Positions 61,915 through 64,000 of a stretch of DNA of 64,000 nucleotides are shown one piece after another (positions within the stretch are counted from its first letter, which is position 1; every line of letters begins with the position of its first letter). This DNA comes from Helicovermis profundi. GTDB lineage: Bacteria; Bacillota; Clostridia; Peptostreptococcales; Acidaminobacteraceae. The notes under the pieces were generated by a model that was given only the letters and a program-made list of their open reading frames with translations, made no database searches and was not told the DNA's origin. Location of the stretch: the NCBI RefSeq assembly GCF_033097505.1, contig NZ_AP028654.1:1136001-1200000 (forward strand), written 5' to 3'. Both the position numbers and the translations under genes were made by a program.

Positions 61915-62355
61915 TTATTCCATCGCTATTAAATCTAACCTTTTAACTCCTTCTAAGTCTTTTAATATTTCAAGTAAATCGTAAAAAGTACAGTTGATAT
62001 TACTAATGTCAAATGTAATGGTAGCATTTGCAATACCTTTTATAGGAGAATCTTGGCTAATAGTAAGAACATTTCCATTATTATTTGCTATTATTTTTAA
62101 AAAGTTTGAAAGTACACCCGATTCATGTGATAAGAGAAGTGAAATTGTGACTTTTTTGCCAATAGCACCTTCTTTTAAAGTAAATACATGATCATTGTAC
62201 TTATAATAAGTACTTCTGCTTATACCAACTTTTTTAGCAGCTTCTGTAATTCCTTTTACTGCTCCTGTTTTTATAAGTTCTTTTGCTTCAATAACTTTAA
62301 CGAAAACTTCTGGAAGCACATCAATACTAATTACTAGATATTTGTTTTTATCCAT
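61915..62355 (-). CDS. thrR: ACT-domain regulator (ThrR/PheB type)
   Basis: A 146-aa protein. The N-terminal half has a helix-turn-helix-like stretch (GITEAAKKVGISRSTYYKYNDHVF). The C-terminal half is an ACT domain (VTISLLLSHESGVLSNFLKIIANNNGNVLTISQ). In Bacillus a protein of this kind represses the hom-thr operon. Here it is the first gene of that operon, and a 14-bp palindrome lies between promoter and gene. I choose ATG 62355 because GAGGTGATG precedes it; the longer frame to 62442 would overlap the promoter. Confidence 0.85.
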   Translation of the reverse strand: MDKNKYLVISIDVLPEVFVKVIEAKELIKTGAVKGITEAAKKVGISRSTYYKYNDHVFTLKEGAIGKKVTISLLLSHESGVLSNFLKIIANNNGNVLTISQDSPIKGIANATITFDISNINCTFYDLLEILKDLEGVKRLDLIAME

Positions 62356-62379
62356 CTCATCACCTCTGTGTTTGAATGA

Positions 62380-62393
62380 CGTACATTTGTACG
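62380..62393. promoter_or_regulatory. Candidate operator of the threonine operon
   Basis: CGTACATTTGTACG is a 5-bp-arm dyad (CGTAC/GTACG) about 14-27 bp downstream of the expected transcription start, an ideal roadblock position for autorepression by the ACT regulator. Confidence 0.5.
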
Positions 62394-62413
62394 CTAATAG
62401 AAAACTTAAAGTG

Positions 62414-62442
62414 ATTATAGCACATAAAAAATATACAATCAA
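62414..62442 (-). promoter_or_regulatory. SigA-type promoter of the threonine operon
   Basis: The minus strand has TTGATT (62442-62437), 17 bp and TATAAT (62419-62414), reading into thrR-hom-thrC-thrB-lysC. Confidence 0.75.
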
Positions 62443-62540
62443 TAGAAATCACAAAAGTATATTTGAAAGAGTGCTTATTAAGTGATAAACTAATAAATGT
62501 GCTAAATGACCTAAACATAAAAATGTAAAGAGGTGGAGTA

Positions 62541-64000
62541 GTGAAAAAAGTCAATGAAACTTATGGAAATGAAAGTATTTCTTCATTAAAGGGTGCTGAT
62601 AGGGTTAGGAAAAGACCATCTGTTATTTTTGGTTCTGACGGACTTGATGGATCAAAGCATTCATTTTTCGAAATATTATCAAATTCTATTGATGAAGCTC
62701 GTGAAGGATATGGAAAAGAAATTACAATAATCAAACATAAGGATTTTTCTATTACGATAATTGATAATGGTAGAGGAGTTCCTGTTGATTACAATAACAG
62801 TGAAAAAAAATATAACTGGGAACTTGTGTTTTGCGAATTATATGCGGGTGGAAAATATAAGAATAATGATGGTGAAAACTATGAATATTCACTTGGATTA
62901 AATGGGCTTGGAACATGTGCTACTCAATATAGCTCTGAATATATGGACGTTGAAGTTTTTAGAGATGGATATAAATATTCATTGCATTTCGAAAAAGGTG
63001 AAAATATTGGTGGTTTAATAAAAGAGAAATTTGATTATAAAAAAACAGGTACTATACATAAATGGAAACCTGATCTTGATGTATTTACTGATATTGATAT
63101 TCCAATTGAGCATTTTATGGATGTTCTAAAAAGGCAGTCAATTGTAAATAGTGGTTTGAAATTTGTTTTGATTGATGAAAATACTGAAATTACGCATGAA
63201 TATATTTATGAAAATGGAATAAAAGATTATTTAGAAGAAATTAATAATGAGAAGAATTTTACTGATGTTTTGTTCTTTTCAAAAGAAGGAAGAGGAAAAG
63301 ATAGAGAAGATAAATCTGAATATAAAGTAAAGGTTGAGATTGCGTTTTCTTTTAATAACGAAGTTAACCTTTTAGAATATTATCATAATTCAAGTTATCT
63401 TGAATATGGTGGTTCTCCGGATAAAGCAGTTAAACAAGCTTTTATTTATGAAATTGATAAATATATAAAGAGGGAAAATAAATATACTAAAAATGAAAAG
63501 AAAATTAGTTTTATTGATATACAAGATAGTTTAGTGCTTGTAACAAATTCTTTTTCAACTGTAACAAGTTATGAAAATCAAACAAAAAAAGCGATCACAA
63601 ATAAATTTATACAAGAATTTATGTCTTCATTCATTAAATCAAAATTAGAAATATTTTTTATAGAGAATAAAGATGTTGCAGATAAAATTATTAATCAAGT
63701 ATTAATTAATAAAAGAAGTAGGGAAAAGGCTGAAAAAACAAGACTTAATCTAAAGAAAACACTTGGCGGAAAACTTGATGTTACAAATAGAGTTAAGAAA
63801 TTTGTTGATTGCAGAACAAAAGAAACTGAGAAAAGAGAAATTTATGTCGTGGAAGGTGATTCTGCTTTAGGTGCATGTAAACTTGCAAGAGACTCTGAGT
63901 TTCAAGCTATTATGCCCGTAAGAGGTAAAATTTTAAATTGTTTGAAAGCTGATTATGATAAAATTTTTAAAAGTGAAATAATTATAGATTTATTGAAAGT
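62541..64000 (+). CDS. Divergent type IIA topoisomerase B subunit (GyrB/ParE-like), C-terminus beyond window
   Basis: An open frame of at least 486 codons from GTG 62541 (after AGGTGG) to the window end. The GHKL ATPase is recognisable: SLKGADRVRKRPSVIFGSDG, NSIDEAREGYG, IIDNGRGVPVDY, LGLNGLGTCATQYSS. The Toprim start is YVVEGDSALGACKLARDSEFQAIMPVRGKILN. Several positions differ from canonical GyrB (EGDSALG-ACK for EGDSA-GSAK; MPVRGK for LPLRGK), so it looks like the extra GyrB-like paralog of some clostridia. It probably forms a pair with a downstream GyrA/ParC-like gene. Confidence 0.85.
   Translation, partial: MKKVNETYGNESISSLKGADRVRKRPSVIFGSDGLDGSKHSFFEILSNSIDEAREGYGKEITIIKHKDFSITIIDNGRGVPVDYNNSEKKYNWELVFCELYAGGKYKNNDGENYEYSLGLNGLGTCATQYSSEYMDVEVFRDGYKYSLHFEKGENIGGLIKEKFDYKKTGTIHKWKPDLDVFTDIDIPIEHFMDVLKRQSIVNSGLKFVLIDENTEITHEYIYENGIKDYLEEINNEKNFTDVLFFSKEGRGKDREDKSEYKVKVEIAFSFNNEVNLLEYYHNSSYLEYGGSPDKAVKQAFIYEIDKYIKRENKYTKNEKKISFIDIQDSLVLVTNSFSTVTSYENQTKKAITNKFIQEFMSSFIKSKLEIFFIENKDVADKIINQVLINKRSREKAEKTRLNLKKTLGGKLDVTNRVKKFVDCRTKETEKREIYVVEGDSALGACKLARDSEFQAIMPVRGKILNCLKADYDKIFKSEIIIDLLK

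Overview
The window is very AT-rich with strong GGAGG-type ribosome binding sites, frequent TTG/GTG starts, intrinsic terminators, CodY-like boxes and gram-positive gene families (RlmH, CrcB/DUF190, DUF1292, a ThrR/PheB-type ACT protein). No rRNA or tRNA is visible. It fits a low-GC anaerobic member of the Clostridia (clostridial/tissierellial type); no closer placement is possible from sequence alone.

Layout. (1) 1-2620: the 5' part of an NhaC-type antiporter gene, then an IS110-family insertion sequence. (2) 2697-17956: a coherent regulon that I read as scavenging of cell-wall (murein) peptides. It holds diaminopimelate decarboxylase, an M20 amidohydrolase, alanine racemase, an S66 LD-carboxypeptidase, a sigma-54 activator, a five-gene oligopeptide ABC transporter, an NlpC/P60 endopeptidase and an M19 dipeptidase. 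Three consensus -24/-12 sigma-54 promoters and four copies of a 14-bp palindrome bind it together. (3) 18181-19614: crcB, DUF190, DUF1292 and an unknown gene. (4) 19736-21337: a second IS110-family element. (5) 21501-28141: rlmH, a U32 protein, an ArsC/Spx-like protein, a three-domain rhodanese, a VTT membrane protein and an MFS transporter. (6) 29021-35070: a second oligopeptide ABC operon whose binding protein is circularly permuted. (7) 35316-41518: a 47-aa protein gene, a small operon ending in idi, deoD, ssb, a PHP phosphatase, a CofE-like protein and proC. (8) 41642-51967: a propeller/hydrolase-fold membrane protein, a second NhaC antiporter, a chemoreceptor, two sensor kinases and a response regulator. 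(9) 52269-57284: a xanthine-type permease and a three-subunit molybdenum hydroxylase. (10) 57365-62355: the threonine operon thrR-hom-thrC-thrB-lysC on the minus strand. (11) 62541-64000: a divergent GyrB/ParE-like subunit, cut by the window end.

Proposed workings of the murein regulon: the transporter imports peptides such as L-Ala-gamma-D-Glu-mDAP-D-Ala. The S66 enzyme removes D-Ala and the racemase converts it. The P60 protein would cut gamma-D-Glu from mDAP, the M19 dipeptidase would split L-Ala-D-Glu, and LysA turns mDAP into lysine. The same chemistry is known from the Bacillus ykf-dpp cluster, but here a sigma-54 activator appears to be in charge and no Ala-Glu epimerase gene is seen.

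Other standout features are a 139-bp two-hairpin repeat present three times, always just 3' of a gene in sense orientation; a Ser-for-Cys change in the P60 active site; an RNA leader with alternative pairings before the purine permease; and a hairpin that would bring a distant Shine-Dalgarno sequence next to the nhaC start codon.
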